The notes under the pieces were generated by a model that was given only the letters and a program-made list of their open reading frames with translations, made no database searches and was not told where the DNA came from. Both the position numbers and the translations under genes were made by a program. Positions 8,240 through 16,327 of a stretch of DNA of 64,000 nucleotides are shown one piece after another. Origin of the DNA: Flagellimonas marinaquae (lineage in GTDB: Bacteria; Bacteroidota; Bacteroidia; Flavobacteriales; Flavobacteriaceae); assembly GCF_023716465.1 (NCBI RefSeq), contig NZ_CP092415.1, positions 2,643,501 to 2,707,500 of the forward strand, read 5' to 3'. Positions within the stretch are counted from its first letter, which is position 1, and each line of letters begins with the position of its first letter.

Positions 8240-9252
8240 GGGTTTAATTGGTCTTTATAACTTTTCAAAATTGTATTGAATTTGGATAAGGTTTCCTCCA
8301 TGTTGGTTTCGCTCCTTCCGCCTGCGGCGTTGTTGTGGCCCCCTCCGTTAAAATGTTCTCTCGCAAATTCGTTTACGGAAAAATCACCTACCGAACGGAA
8401 AGAAATTTTTATGATGCCCTCTTCCCGGTTTTCGATAAAAATCACGGCAAAAACAATACCTTCCAAAGTTAAGCCATAATTTACAAAGCCTTCGGTATCA
8501 CCTTTTTTAAAATCGTGTTGGTCCAGTTCGTCTTGGGTCAAGGTAATGTAAGCGGTACGGTAATCGGGCAAAATCACCATGTTGCTCAATGCAACGCCCA
8601 AAAGGTGCAAACGCGAAGGTGAATTGGTATCAAAAACTTCTTGGTGGATGGCCATATTGTCCGCCCCTTTATCTATAAGGTCAGCTACTACACGATGGGT
8701 TTTGCTGGATGTGGAACGGTACTTAAAAGAACCGGTGTCCGTCATTATGCCAGTATATAGATTAGTGGCGATATCTGCATCAATACCGTTGGTCTCCCCT
8801 AAAAAATCTATAAAGTTGTATACCATTTCGCAGGTAGAGCTCATGGTCACATCGGAATAGGTAACCTTGGCGTAATCGCTAGGTTGCTGGTGGTGATCGA
8901 TCATAATAAAATCAGCAGTGGCCTCTTGCAGGGCCGATGCCATTTGTCCAACCCGGGAAAAGTCGTTAAAATCCAAGGTAAAAATTACGGAGGCATTTTC
9001 AATGGCTTCTTTGGCCTTTGGGTTTTCCCTTTCAAAATTGATGACTTCGTCGTTCCCCGGCATCCATTTTAAAAATTTTGGATAGTCGTTAGGGGAAACA
9101 ACACGGACATTGTGTCCTTTGGTCTTTAAAAATCCGCTTAGCCCCAAGCACGATCCCATAGCGTCGCCATCTGGGTTTCTATGGGGTACGATTACGATGT
9201 TCTGAGGTTGGGAAAGAATGGATTTTACTGTCGTGATATCCGCTGAATTCAT
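8236..9252 (-). CDS. nrnA: DHH-family oligoribonuclease / pAp phosphatase (NrnA-like)
   Basis: The protein has 338 residues with an N-terminal DHH domain and a C-terminal DHHA1 domain. Visible motifs are NPDGDAMGS (about residue 26), LDFND (about 95), DHH at 119-121, and the nucleotide-binding GGGHNNAAGG near residue 310. These are the metal and substrate elements of NrnA, which degrades short oligoribonucleotides and dephosphorylates 3'-phosphoadenosine 5'-phosphate. The length matches the family. It heads the nrnA-gldI-PPIase run on the minus strand, and a perfect -7 promoter box lies just before its ATG. Confidence 0.88.
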   Translation of the reverse strand: MNSADITTVKSILSQPQNIVIVPHRNPDGDAMGSCLGLSGFLKTKGHNVRVVSPNDYPKFLKWMPGNDEVINFERENPKAKEAIENASVIFTLDFNDFSRVGQMASALQEATADFIMIDHHQQPSDYAKVTYSDVTMSSTCEMVYNFIDFLGETNGIDADIATNLYTGIMTDTGSFKYRSTSSKTHRVVADLIDKGADNMAIHQEVFDTNSPSRLHLLGVALSNMVILPDYRTAYITLTQDELDQHDFKKGDTEGFVNYGLTLEGIVFAVIFIENREEGIIKISFRSVGDFSVNEFAREHFNGGGHNNAAGGRSETNMEETLSKFNTILKSYKDQLNP

Positions 9253-9257
9253 GCGGC

Positions 9258-9265
9258 CAAATATA
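9258..9265 (-). promoter_or_regulatory. Promoter -7 box (TATATTTG) of nrnA
   Basis: The minus strand reads TATATTTG, a perfect match to the Bacteroidota TAnnTTTG element. A TTA lies 19 bases further upstream as a weak -33. The box ends only 5 bases before the ATG, so any transcript from it would be nearly leaderless. Confidence 0.5.
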
Positions 9266-9300
9266 CAATAATATAATATAGAGGTAACTTGGTTAATGTG

Positions 9301-9308
9301 TATTTTTG
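9301..9308 (+). promoter_or_regulatory. Promoter -7 box (TATTTTTG) of the phosphatase gene
   Basis: This is a perfect TAnnTTTG element 18 bases before the ATG at 9327. No well-spaced TTG -33 is present. Confidence 0.5.
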
Positions 9309-9326
9309 ATGGATTAAAATTACTTC

Positions 9327-10361
9327 ATGAAACATTTTCAAATTTTAATGGCCGCGGTAATTCTTTTTGCATCCTGTAAAAAGAAGGAGGAAAAAAAGGA
9401 TGAAACCGAAGAAACTCCGACCATCGATTTTGTGGTTGCCTTTGGTTCTTGCAATATGTCACAAGAACCAAATCCTTTTTGGGACGATATTTTGGCAGAA
9501 AAACCAAATGTTTGGGTCTGGGGCGGCGATATTGTGTACGCGGATACGGACGACGTAGACAGATTGAGAACTATATATGCCATGCAGGATACGGTTCCGG
9601 GATATGCAAAATTAAAAAAAGAGGTTCCTATAATCGGAACATGGGACGATCACGATTTTGGTCTAAACGATGGGGGCGCGGAGTTTGCCATAAAGGCAGA
9701 GAGTCAGCAAGTGTTTCTCGATTTTATGGGTGTGCCCAAAGAGAGTGAACGGAGAAACCGTGAGGGCGTATATGCGGCGCACGAATACGAGGTAGGGGCT
9801 GGAAAAGTAAAAGTGATCGTATTGGATACCCGATATTTTAGAAGCGAACTGCTAAAAAGTGAAGATACCAATAAAAGGTACCGACCAACGATGGATTCCA
9901 CGGCAACCGTACTGGGGAGTGCACAATGGCAATGGCTGGAAAACGAGCTCAACGAGTCCGATGCCGATTTTAACCTGATTATGTCCAGCATTCAGGTGCT
10001 TTCCGGCGAGCATGGTTTCGAATCCTGGGGCAACTTTCCTTTGGAAGTTGAGAGATTGGAGAACATAATTGTACGGTCCGGCGCAAAGGGAGTTATCATT
10101 TTATCCGGAGATCGACATATTTCAGAATTCTCAAAAACCGCTGTTTCCGGACTTTCTTACCCATTGATAGATTTTACCAGTAGTGGACTTACACATTCCT
10201 ATGCTAGCTTTGACGGAGAGCCGAACCAATATAGGGTAGGAGAGGTGGTTTCGGATAAAAGCTATGGAATCATCAACCTAAATATTAAAAAAATGGAGGC
10301 TGAGTTTAAGATTATGGGAGATAACGGGTCAGTGCTCCAAGAGTTAAAACAAAGCTATTGA
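9327..10361 (+). CDS. PhoD-like alkaline phosphatase family lipoprotein
   Basis: This 344-residue lipoprotein (lipobox FASC, Cys15) belongs to the calcineurin-like PhoD family of metal-dependent phosphatases. The motifs fit: AFGSCN at the start of the domain, VWGGDIVYAD, GTWDDHDFGLND (the family D-D-H-D site), an aspartate-arginine block VLDTRYFRS, and a late ILSGDRHISE. It should act outside the cytoplasm on phosphomonoesters or phosphodiesters; the precise substrate is not predictable. It is divergent from nrnA and 48 bp upstream of ndk, which has its own promoter. Confidence 0.85.
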   Translation: MKHFQILMAAVILFASCKKKEEKKDETEETPTIDFVVAFGSCNMSQEPNPFWDDILAEKPNVWVWGGDIVYADTDDVDRLRTIYAMQDTVPGYAKLKKEVPIIGTWDDHDFGLNDGGAEFAIKAESQQVFLDFMGVPKESERRNREGVYAAHEYEVGAGKVKVIVLDTRYFRSELLKSEDTNKRYRPTMDSTATVLGSAQWQWLENELNESDADFNLIMSSIQVLSGEHGFESWGNFPLEVERLENIIVRSGAKGVIILSGDRHISEFSKTAVSGLSYPLIDFTSSGLTHSYASFDGEPNQYRVGEVVSDKSYGIINLNIKKMEAEFKIMGDNGSVLQELKQSY

Positions 10362-10364
10362 GCC

Positions 10365-10394
10365 TTGTACCTTGGTCGAAAAAGTGTAAGTTTG
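10365..10394 (+). promoter_or_regulatory. Promoter of ndk
   Basis: TTG at 10365-10367 is followed by a 19-base spacer and TAAGTTTG at 10387-10394, a full match to the Bacteroidota TTG-N(17-23)-TAnnTTTG consensus. The predicted start site leaves a very short leader before the ATG at 10410. Confidence 0.65.
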
Positions 10395-10409
10395 CGCAAA
10401 ATTTAAAAA

Positions 10410-10829
10410 ATGACTGGAAATAGAACATTTACCATGATTAAGCCTGATGCCGTAGAAAATGGGTATATCGGGGCAATTTTGGATAAAATTACGGCTGCCG
10501 GATTTAAGATTGTGGCCATGAAGTACACACAATTGAGCAAAAGGGATGCCGAAATATTCTATGCCATCCACAAGGAGCGTCCATTTTTTGGCGAATTGGT
10601 GGAGTTTATGACAAGGGGTCCCATTGTGGCGGCCATTTTGGAAAAGGACAATGCGGTGGACGATTTCCGTGCTTTGATAGGGGCAACCAACCCAGAGGAA
10701 GCAGCAGAAGGAACCATCCGTAAACTGTACGCTGCCAGCATCGGAGAAAATGCCGTTCACGGTTCCGATAGTGATGAAAATGCCGCTATCGAAGGGACTT
10801 TCCACTTTTCAGGAAGGGAAATCTACTAG
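10410..10829 (+). CDS. ndk: Nucleoside diphosphate kinase
   Basis: The 139-residue product matches NDK in length and sequence. It opens with [14 protein letters not shown], has the Kpn-loop-type region and [17 protein letters not shown], and carries the phospho-acceptor histidine in NAVHGSDS (His117). It transfers gamma-phosphate from ATP to other nucleoside diphosphates through that phosphohistidine. It has its own consensus promoter and a strong terminator, so it is probably monocistronic. Confidence 0.97.
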   Translation: MTGNRTFTMIKPDAVENGYIGAILDKITAAGFKIVAMKYTQLSKRDAEIFYAIHKERPFFGELVEFMTRGPIVAAILEKDNAVDDFRALIGATNPEEAAEGTIRKLYAASIGENAVHGSDSDENAAIEGTFHFSGREIY

Positions 10830-10848
10830 TTTAATACAACATTGATAT

Positions 10849-10880
10849 AAAAAAAGCCACCTGAAAAAGGTGGCTTTTTT
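10849..10880. terminator. Bidirectional intrinsic terminator (ndk / DUF721)
   Basis: A GCCACC / GGTGGC stem extended by A/T pairs flanks a TGAAAAA loop and ends in T-runs on both strands. It sits between the convergent ndk and DUF721 genes. Confidence 0.9.
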
Positions 10881-10893
10881 GTTTTTTAGTTGA

Positions 10894-11190
10894 TCACCGT
10901 AAAACCAATTTTTTAACCAGCTCCTTTCCCATTTCCTCATTGATCATTTTAATGATCTTGCTCTTGCCCAAGCTCAATTCTTCCCGAAGTACGGAGGAGG
11001 AAAGAGAAACAAACAAAGTTTCATTTTTAAGCTCAACGGCAGTGGTGTAATTGTTTACCCCGTTTCCCATCAAGTTGGTCCATGCCTCCCTGGCGTTCAC
11101 CTTATCCATTCCCTTTTGGAGCTTGTTCTCTTGGATAAACTCGTTCAGTGCTTCGCTGAGTGGAATATGTGAACTGTGTCTCTTGGCCAT
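10894..11190 (-). CDS. DUF721 (DciA-like) protein
   Basis: This 98-residue protein belongs to DUF721, recognisable by AWTNLMGNGVNNYT and the ending that contains LFVSLSSSVLREEL. DUF721 includes DciA, a loader or regulator of the replicative helicase DnaB in bacteria lacking DnaC. Its start overlaps the stop of the upstream lipoprotein gene by one base (TAATG). It sits third in a recF-lipoprotein-DUF721 run, which supports a replication or repair link. It is shorter than classical DciA and lacks the long C-terminal part, so the DciA function remains inference. Confidence 0.8.
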   Translation of the reverse strand: MAKRHSSHIPLSEALNEFIQENKLQKGMDKVNAREAWTNLMGNGVNNYTTAVELKNETLFVSLSSSVLREELSLGKSKIIKMINEEMGKELVKKLVLR

Positions 11191-11612
11191 TATTGGGGAA
11201 TTTTAATGGGTTCGAACCGTTTATATTTATAGGTAATACCTTCTTGGTTGGTTACCGAAAACGAAAGGGAATCCAATTGTACCAGTTTTTCTTCCCACTC
11301 GCTCAAAGGGGTGGAATAGCGTAAAATTACTGATTCGTTGATGTTCGATATTTGAAAGCTTTCTACATCTTTTGTTGTGTCGTAGGTGCCATCAAATTGC
11401 GGTTTCATTTTTTTACGATATCCTTGGTCATCATTTACTTGGATGAAATCTATGTTCGGATTGATGCCATATTCCTTTACGGAACCATCGGGGAAAATTA
11501 CTTCTGAAATTTCCCAATAGCCGTTCAAGTGGTGCAAATCCTCTTTGTTTATGGAAGAATCCGCACACGCCCAAAACATAATGATCAATACAATGGAAAG
11601 GATTCGTTTCAT
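11190..11612 (-). CDS. Small lipoprotein, lipocalin-like (unknown function)
   Basis: The reading frame can be extended further upstream, but that part overlaps recF. The ATG at 11612 gives a clean lipoprotein signal (MKRILSIVLIIMFWAC) 4 bases after recF ends, and a 140-residue product. The body begins LNGYWEISEVIFPDGS, a typical lipocalin-like W-x-I opening, and continues in strands to FEPIKIPQ. It is probably a membrane-anchored small beta-barrel. Its place between recF and DUF721 probably reflects operon packing. Confidence 0.75.
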   Translation of the reverse strand: MKRILSIVLIIMFWACADSSINKEDLHHLNGYWEISEVIFPDGSVKEYGINPNIDFIQVNDDQGYRKKMKPQFDGTYDTTKDVESFQISNINESVILRYSTPLSEWEEKLVQLDSLSFSVTNQEGITYKYKRFEPIKIPQ

Positions 11613-11616
11613 ACTA

Positions 11617-12696
11617 TCACAAGTTAAATATTTTATAGCTCTGATGAATATTTTTAACAACGCTTTCTGTTCTATCCGCATGGGTGTCGCTAATAAAAAT
11701 CTGACCAAAATTGTCGTTTTTAACCAAGCCAACAATATGCGCTACGCGATTTTCGTCCAATTTGTCAAAAATATCATCCAATAATAGAATGGGGGTGGTG
11801 TCCGCCAATTGCTTTATAAAATGGAACTGTGCCAATTTTAAGGCGATCAAAAAAGACTTTTGTTGTCCCTGACTTCCAAATTTTTTGATGGGGTGACCGG
11901 CAATGGTGAAATTAAGATCGTCCTTGTGCACCCCGACCGAAGTGTATTGTAGTGCACGGTCTTTTTCAATATTACTTTCCAAAAGGGATAAAAGGGAGGT
12001 GTTGCTCAACTGACTTTCGTAGGCAAGATTTATTTGTTCGTCCTTTTCTGATATATTTTGGTATTGCTCCTTAAAAATGGGCAGAAAAGAGTTAATGAAT
12101 TCAACCCTTTTTTGATGGATTTCCGTTCCCAAGGAATACAACTGTTCGTTGTAAATACTCAAGGTGTCCTGGTCGAACGTACGGTTGGCAGCAAAGTATT
12201 TTAATAGCGAGTTTCGCTGTGATACAACTTTGTTGTACTTAATGAGGTTTTGCAGATACACTTTGTCCGATTGGGATATAACGCCATCCATAAACTTTCT
12301 TCTGGTGTCGCTCCCTTCTAAAATTAGGTCGCGATCCGATGGGGAAATTATCACAAGTGGTAAAAAACCTATATGTTCGGAGAACTTCTCATAAGGTTTG
12401 CCATTGCGCTTTATCACTTTTTTTGTGCCTTTTTTAAAGGAGCAGAGTATTTTTTCCGTTCTGCTGTTTTTCTCAAACTCACCTTCGACCACAAAAAAAT
12501 CAGTATTGTGTTTTATGTTTTGGGTGGACACGGGATTAAAGTAGCTTTTCCCAAAACACAAGTGGTAAATTGCATCCAAAACATTGGTCTTTCCCACACC
12601 GTTATCGCCCACCAAACAATTGATCACAGGGTCGAAATCCAGTGTTTTGGAATCAAAATTTTTGTAATTGACTAAAGATAAATGTCTTAAAAACAT
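11617..12696 (-). CDS. recF: DNA replication/repair protein RecF
   Basis: Starting at the ATG at 12696 (an upstream TTG at 12714 would add six residues), the protein has about 359 residues, normal for RecF. It begins [14 protein letters not shown] and has Walker [10 protein letters not shown] at about residues 30-38, the ABC signature FGSQGQQKS, and Walker [16 protein letters not shown] with the D-loop Asp. RecF binds ATP and DNA at gap junctions and helps load RecA in the RecFOR pathway. It is divergent from the TPR-ribH cluster and leads the recF-lipoprotein-DUF721 operon. Confidence 0.95.
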   Translation of the reverse strand: MFLRHLSLVNYKNFDSKTLDFDPVINCLVGDNGVGKTNVLDAIYHLCFGKSYFNPVSTQNIKHNTDFFVVEGEFEKNSRTEKILCSFKKGTKKVIKRNGKPYEKFSEHIGFLPLVIISPSDRDLILEGSDTRRKFMDGVISQSDKVYLQNLIKYNKVVSQRNSLLKYFAANRTFDQDTLSIYNEQLYSLGTEIHQKRVEFINSFLPIFKEQYQNISEKDEQINLAYESQLSNTSLLSLLESNIEKDRALQYTSVGVHKDDLNFTIAGHPIKKFGSQGQQKSFLIALKLAQFHFIKQLADTTPILLLDDIFDKLDENRVAHIVGLVKNDNFGQIFISDTHADRTESVVKNIHQSYKIFNL

Positions 12697-12751
12697 AAAA
12701 AAATAGAGAAACAATTCGGAATTAAAAGGTGGCCCCTTAAAAAAGGGAATT

Positions 12752-12759
12752 CAAAAATA
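12752..12759 (-). promoter_or_regulatory. Possible -7 box (TATTTTTG) of recF
   Basis: The minus strand carries a perfect TAnnTTTG match 55 bases upstream of the recF ATG. No convincing TTG partner was seen at the right spacing. Confidence 0.35.
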
Positions 12760-12775
12760 ACGAATAAATTACCTT

Positions 12776-12803
12776 TTGGTTTTGGATAAAAACTTTATTT
12801 TTG
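12776..12803 (+). promoter_or_regulatory. Promoter of the TPR-ribH operon
   Basis: TTG at 12776-12778, a 17-base spacer and TATTTTTG at 12796-12803 match the Bacteroidota promoter consensus. The ATG follows 20 bases after the -7 box. Confidence 0.6.
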
Positions 12804-12823
12804 CGCGACCAATTAAATGATGG

Positions 12824-13585
12824 ATGGCAACATACAAGAAGAGAGGCTTTAAGCCAAAAAATAAGGAAGAGGAAGCTCAGATAGAAGAACACGACAGCAC
12901 AACGGCCGAAGTTTTTAATACTTTGGACGAGAGCGCTTCCAAAACCGAAGCATGGGTTCAAAAGAACCAAAACTATATTTTGGGCGTAATTGGCGTAATT
13001 GCGGTGGGAGTTTTGGCCTACTTGGGTTACCATCAATTTATCCAGAACCCAAAAGAAGCGTCAGCAGCGAACGAGCTTTTTTATCCACAACAATATTTTG
13101 ACCAAGCTTTGGCAAGTGAAACCGAGAAAGATTCATTGTTCACCCTTGCACTGAACGGAGCACAAGGTAAATATGGTTTTTTGGATATTATCGAAGAGTA
13201 TAGTGGTACCAAGGCCGCCAATCTTGCCAAATATTCGGCGGGCATGACCTACCTTAACCTTAAACAGTACGATCAAGCGGTTGCTCAATTGGAAGGTTTC
13301 TCTTCTGATGATGATATTATGGGCGCCATGGCCAAAGGGGGTATTGGGGATGCTTTTTCCCAGTTGAACCAGCAAGAAGACGCTTTGGATTATTACGAAA
13401 AAGCCATTGCACATAGCGATAACGAATTTACAGCACCAAGATTTTTGCACAAAGCTGGTATTGTTGCATTGGACTTGGGGGACAAAAGCAAAGCTTTGGA
13501 ATATTTTGAGCGCATTAAAGAAGAATACCCGAACTCTCAAGAAGCCAATAACGTGGATGCCCTGATTGGATTGGCACAAAACTAA
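12824..13585 (+). CDS. Membrane-anchored tetratricopeptide repeat protein (YfgM-like)
   Basis: This 253-residue protein has a charged N-terminal tail (about 1-45), one transmembrane segment (YILGVIGVIAVGVLAYLGY, about 51-69), and a helical repeat domain. TPR-type units are visible, for example AKYSAGMTYLNLKQYDQAVA, GDAFSQLNQQEDALDYYEKA and IVALDLGDKSKALEYFERI. The layout resembles YfgM/AncM-type proteins that hold a TPR domain on the membrane as a folding or docking platform. It is 3 bp upstream of ribH and has its own consensus promoter. The function is inferred from architecture only. Confidence 0.8.
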   Translation: MATYKKRGFKPKNKEEEAQIEEHDSTTAEVFNTLDESASKTEAWVQKNQNYILGVIGVIAVGVLAYLGYHQFIQNPKEASAANELFYPQQYFDQALASETEKDSLFTLALNGAQGKYGFLDIIEEYSGTKAANLAKYSAGMTYLNLKQYDQAVAQLEGFSSDDDIMGAMAKGGIGDAFSQLNQQEDALDYYEKAIAHSDNEFTAPRFLHKAGIVALDLGDKSKALEYFERIKEEYPNSQEANNVDALIGLAQN

Positions 13586-13588
13586 ACC

Positions 13589-14071
13589 ATGGCCACAGAG
13601 AACAAAAACTTGTCCGTTTACGATAAAAATAAAATCCCAAACGCGAAAGAACTTCGGTTTGGGATTGTTGTTTCTGAATGGAACGATGAAATTACCGAAG
13701 CCCTGTACAAAGGGGCGGAAGAGGCTCTTTTGGATTGCGGTGCGCTTTCGGAAAATGTTATCCGTTGGAACGTACCCGGAAGTTTTGAGCTCACGTTCGG
13801 GTGCAAAAAAATGATCCAAACGGAAAAAGTGGATGCTATAGTTGCCATAGGTAGTGTTATCCGGGGAGAAACCAGTCATTTCGACTTTGTTTGCAGTGCT
13901 ACCGCCCAAGGGATCAAAGACTTGAACGTAACCTACGATGTTCCTGTGATTTTCTGCGTATTGACGGACGATAACATAGAGCAGTCCAGAGCTCGAAGTG
14001 GAGGAAAGCATGGGAACAAAGGGACCGAAGCTGCCATTGCCGCTATTCAGATGTCTGTTTTGGGCAAATAA
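13589..14071 (+). CDS. ribH: 6,7-dimethyl-8-ribityllumazine synthase
   Basis: The 160-residue product is lumazine synthase, the penultimate enzyme of riboflavin synthesis, which condenses the ribityl-aminouracil with 3,4-dihydroxy-2-butanone 4-phosphate. Motifs in order are IVVSEWNDEIT, WNVPGSFELTFG, AIVAIGSVIRGETSHFDFV with the catalytic His, PVIFCVLTDDN and GNKGTEAA. The length matches the icosahedral family. It is co-transcribed with the TPR gene. No FMN riboswitch was seen upstream. Confidence 0.96.
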   Translation: MATENKNLSVYDKNKIPNAKELRFGIVVSEWNDEITEALYKGAEEALLDCGALSENVIRWNVPGSFELTFGCKKMIQTEKVDAIVAIGSVIRGETSHFDFVCSATAQGIKDLNVTYDVPVIFCVLTDDNIEQSRARSGGKHGNKGTEAAIAAIQMSVLGK

Positions 14072-14162
14072 ATTCGCGCCGCTAGCACACTAATAACCTA
14101 AACATACAGGGTCTGTTAACATTTTTTGGGACTTACCGTCTACCCTTTTTTTCTAATTTGAG

Positions 14163-14170
14163 TACCTTTG
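14163..14170 (+). promoter_or_regulatory. Promoter -7 box (TACCTTTG) before the mutL operon
   Basis: This is a perfect TAnnTTTG match 22 bases before the ATG at 14193. The -33 region is weak. It would start transcription of the small membrane protein, mutL and the rhomboid genes. Confidence 0.5.
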
Positions 14171-14192
14171 AGATTACAGCGACAAGGATACC

Positions 14193-14477
14193 ATGCGAAA
14201 CCCTTTAAAACTTAGAAAAAACAAAAGCTTCGATTATACCCCTAGATATTACAAAGGGGAGGGGAATCCTTTTAAAATTGAGCACAGGTTGGATAAATTC
14301 CGGACTACGGCGCATTCCAACAAGGGTCTCAAGAATAAGTTTACCTCCGCAATGGACGATTTACAGAACGAAGGCGATAAGAATTTAAAGCTTCGATTTT
14401 GGGTCATTGTGGCCGTATTGGTGTTAGTGTTCCTGTTTATTATCGATTTTGACCTATCAATATTCCTAAACCCATAA
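14193..14477 (+). CDS. Small membrane protein found between ribH and mutL
   Basis: This 94-residue basic protein has one C-terminal transmembrane segment (WVIVAVLVLVFLFIIDFDL). Close relatives in flavobacteria are often labelled 'riboflavin synthase subunit beta', but nothing here resembles riboflavin synthase or lumazine synthase; the label probably spread from the neighbouring ribH. The N-terminal RNPLKLRKNKSFDYTPRYYKG block is well suited to membrane-surface or nucleic-acid contacts. The stop codon overlaps the mutL ATG by one base (TAATG), indicating coupling. The function is unknown. Confidence 0.75.
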   Translation: MRNPLKLRKNKSFDYTPRYYKGEGNPFKIEHRLDKFRTTAHSNKGLKNKFTSAMDDLQNEGDKNLKLRFWVIVAVLVLVFLFIIDFDLSIFLNP

Positions 14478-16327
14478 TGGCGGACATCATTAAACTTTTA
14501 CCGGACCATGTTGCTAACCAAATAGCCGCAGGGGAGGTGGTTCAACGACCTGCCTCTGTTGTAAAGGAGCTTATGGAAAATGCCATTGATGCAGGGGCGA
14601 CCGCGATAAAATTGATTATTAAGGACGGTGGTAAAACACTTATTCAAGTAGTGGATAATGGCGTGGGAATGACCGAAACCGACGCTCGATTGTCCTTTGA
14701 GCGGCATGCAACTTCCAAAATATCCTCGGCCCAGGACTTGTTCAATTTGCAGACCAAAGGGTTTCGGGGCGAAGCCTTGGCATCCATAGCGGCAATTGCA
14801 CATGTGGATATGCAAACAAGGACCAATGTCAACGAAATCGGGACACAAATAAAAATTGAAGGCAGTAAAATAGTGTCCCAAGATGTGGTCGCAACGCCAA
14901 AGGGAACCTCTATTTCCGTTAAAAACCTGTTTTTTAATATTCCCGCCAGGCGTAATTTTTTAAAATCCAACCAGGTAGAACTTCGGCATATAACGGATGA
15001 ATTCCAACGTGTGGCCATGGTTCATCCCAATATCGAGTTCCATTTTTATAATAATGGTTCGGAAATCTTTAATCTTCCCATTACAAAGCCCCGACAACGT
15101 ATAGTACATATTTTTGGCAGTAAAATGGAAAATCGATTAGTGCCAGTAAACGAGGAGACCGAAGTGGTTAAAGTTTCCGGCTTTATCTGTAAGCCCGAAT
15201 TTGCCAAAAAAAGTAGGGGGGAACAGTTCTTTTTTGCCAACAACCGATTTATTAAGAGCCCTTATTTGCACCATGCCGTAGTGGCAGCTTTCGAAGGTTT
15301 GATCAAATCCGACACTTATCCCGGCTACTTTTTGTATTTGGATGTTGATCCATCTTCTATCGACATCAACATACACCCCACTAAAACAGAGGTAAAGTTT
15401 GATGATGAGAATACGCTGTATGCCATTTTACGGTCTACCATTAAGCATAGCTTAGGGCAATTTAATGTGGCACCAGTTTTGGATTTTGATCACGACCCAA
15501 ACTTGGATACCCCTTATTCCTACAAAGAAAAGGGCGCTATAATCCCAAAAGTAACCGTGGATGCCGCATTTAATCCTTTTGAAGAAACTGCGACACAAAG
15601 AAGTAATGGGGGCGGAAGTTTTCGAAAACAGAGTGCCAAAGGTTGGGAAGACCTCTACGAAGGGCTTGGTCATCAGAGCGATCAAAATACCTTTAGCAGC
15701 ATTGTGATCGAATCCGAAAGTGAAGAACAGGGAACCTTATATTCCAGTGAAGAGGTTGAGGAGCATTTGGCCAGCACCTTTCAATTGAGAAGGAAATATG
15801 TAGTGAGCACGGTGAAATCGGGAATGCTGGTAATTCATCAAAATAGAGCGCACGAGCGTGTTCTTTTTGAAAAGTTTTTAGGCGAGATCACGGTAAAAGA
15901 AGGCGTAAGCCAACAATTGTTGTTTCCATTGAAACTAACGTTCAATCAACAAGAATTAACGGTGCTCAAAGAAATTCATGAAAGCCTGACAAACATTGGT
16001 TTTGCTTTTCAAAGTTTGGACGAGGAAACTGTAAAAGTGACAGGCGTGCCCATGATGGTTCCCGAAAGTGGAATTGGCACGGTATTGGACCGTTTGATTG
16101 CGGATTATACGGAAGGTTTTGCTGATGGTTCCATTTCGCAGGCAGAGATGTTGGCCAAGGCACTGAGCAGGAACTTGGCCGTTAAAACAGGGAATGTTTT
16201 GGACCAAGAATCGCAATTAATGTTGGTGAACAATCTTTTTGCATGCAAGGAGCCAACTTTGAGTCCTTTTCAAAAAATAACATATACCATTATCTCCGAA
16301 GGGGATATTGATAAAAAATTCAATTAG
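14477..16327 (+). CDS. mutL: DNA mismatch repair protein MutL
   Basis: At 616 residues this is full-length MutL. The N-terminal GHKL ATPase has IAAGEVVQRPASVVKELMEN, the VDNGVGM box, FERHATSKI and TKGFRGEALASIA; the transducer domain and a C-terminal dimerisation domain follow. The endonuclease motif DQHA(x)2E(x)4E of many bacterial MutL proteins is here HQNRAHERVLFE (about residues 454-465), with the Asp and the first His replaced. The later CPHGRP motif is replaced by ACKEPTLSP. The nicking centre is therefore probably absent. It lies in an operon with the upstream small membrane protein and the downstream rhomboids. Confidence 0.95.
   Translation: MADIIKLLPDHVANQIAAGEVVQRPASVVKELMENAIDAGATAIKLIIKDGGKTLIQVVDNGVGMTETDARLSFERHATSKISSAQDLFNLQTKGFRGEALASIAAIAHVDMQTRTNVNEIGTQIKIEGSKIVSQDVVATPKGTSISVKNLFFNIPARRNFLKSNQVELRHITDEFQRVAMVHPNIEFHFYNNGSEIFNLPITKPRQRIVHIFGSKMENRLVPVNEETEVVKVSGFICKPEFAKKSRGEQFFFANNRFIKSPYLHHAVVAAFEGLIKSDTYPGYFLYLDVDPSSIDINIHPTKTEVKFDDENTLYAILRSTIKHSLGQFNVAPVLDFDHDPNLDTPYSYKEKGAIIPKVTVDAAFNPFEETATQRSNGGGSFRKQSAKGWEDLYEGLGHQSDQNTFSSIVIESESEEQGTLYSSEEVEEHLASTFQLRRKYVVSTVKSGMLVIHQNRAHERVLFEKFLGEITVKEGVSQQLLFPLKLTFNQQELTVLKEIHESLTNIGFAFQSLDEETVKVTGVPMMVPESGIGTVLDRLIADYTEGFADGSISQAEMLAKALSRNLAVKTGNVLDQESQLMLVNNLFACKEPTLSPFQKITYTIISEGDIDKKFN

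Noticed and set aside
12715..12823. FMN riboswitch controlling the ribH operon
   Set aside because: The 109-bp leader region between recF and the TPR gene is AT-rich and already filled by promoter elements; no RFN-like conserved blocks were visible.
13133..14011. 292-codon minus-strand open frame
   Set aside because: It lies wholly antisense to the TPR gene and ribH, both of which have clear family motifs; its product is low-complexity and lacks any recognisable start context.
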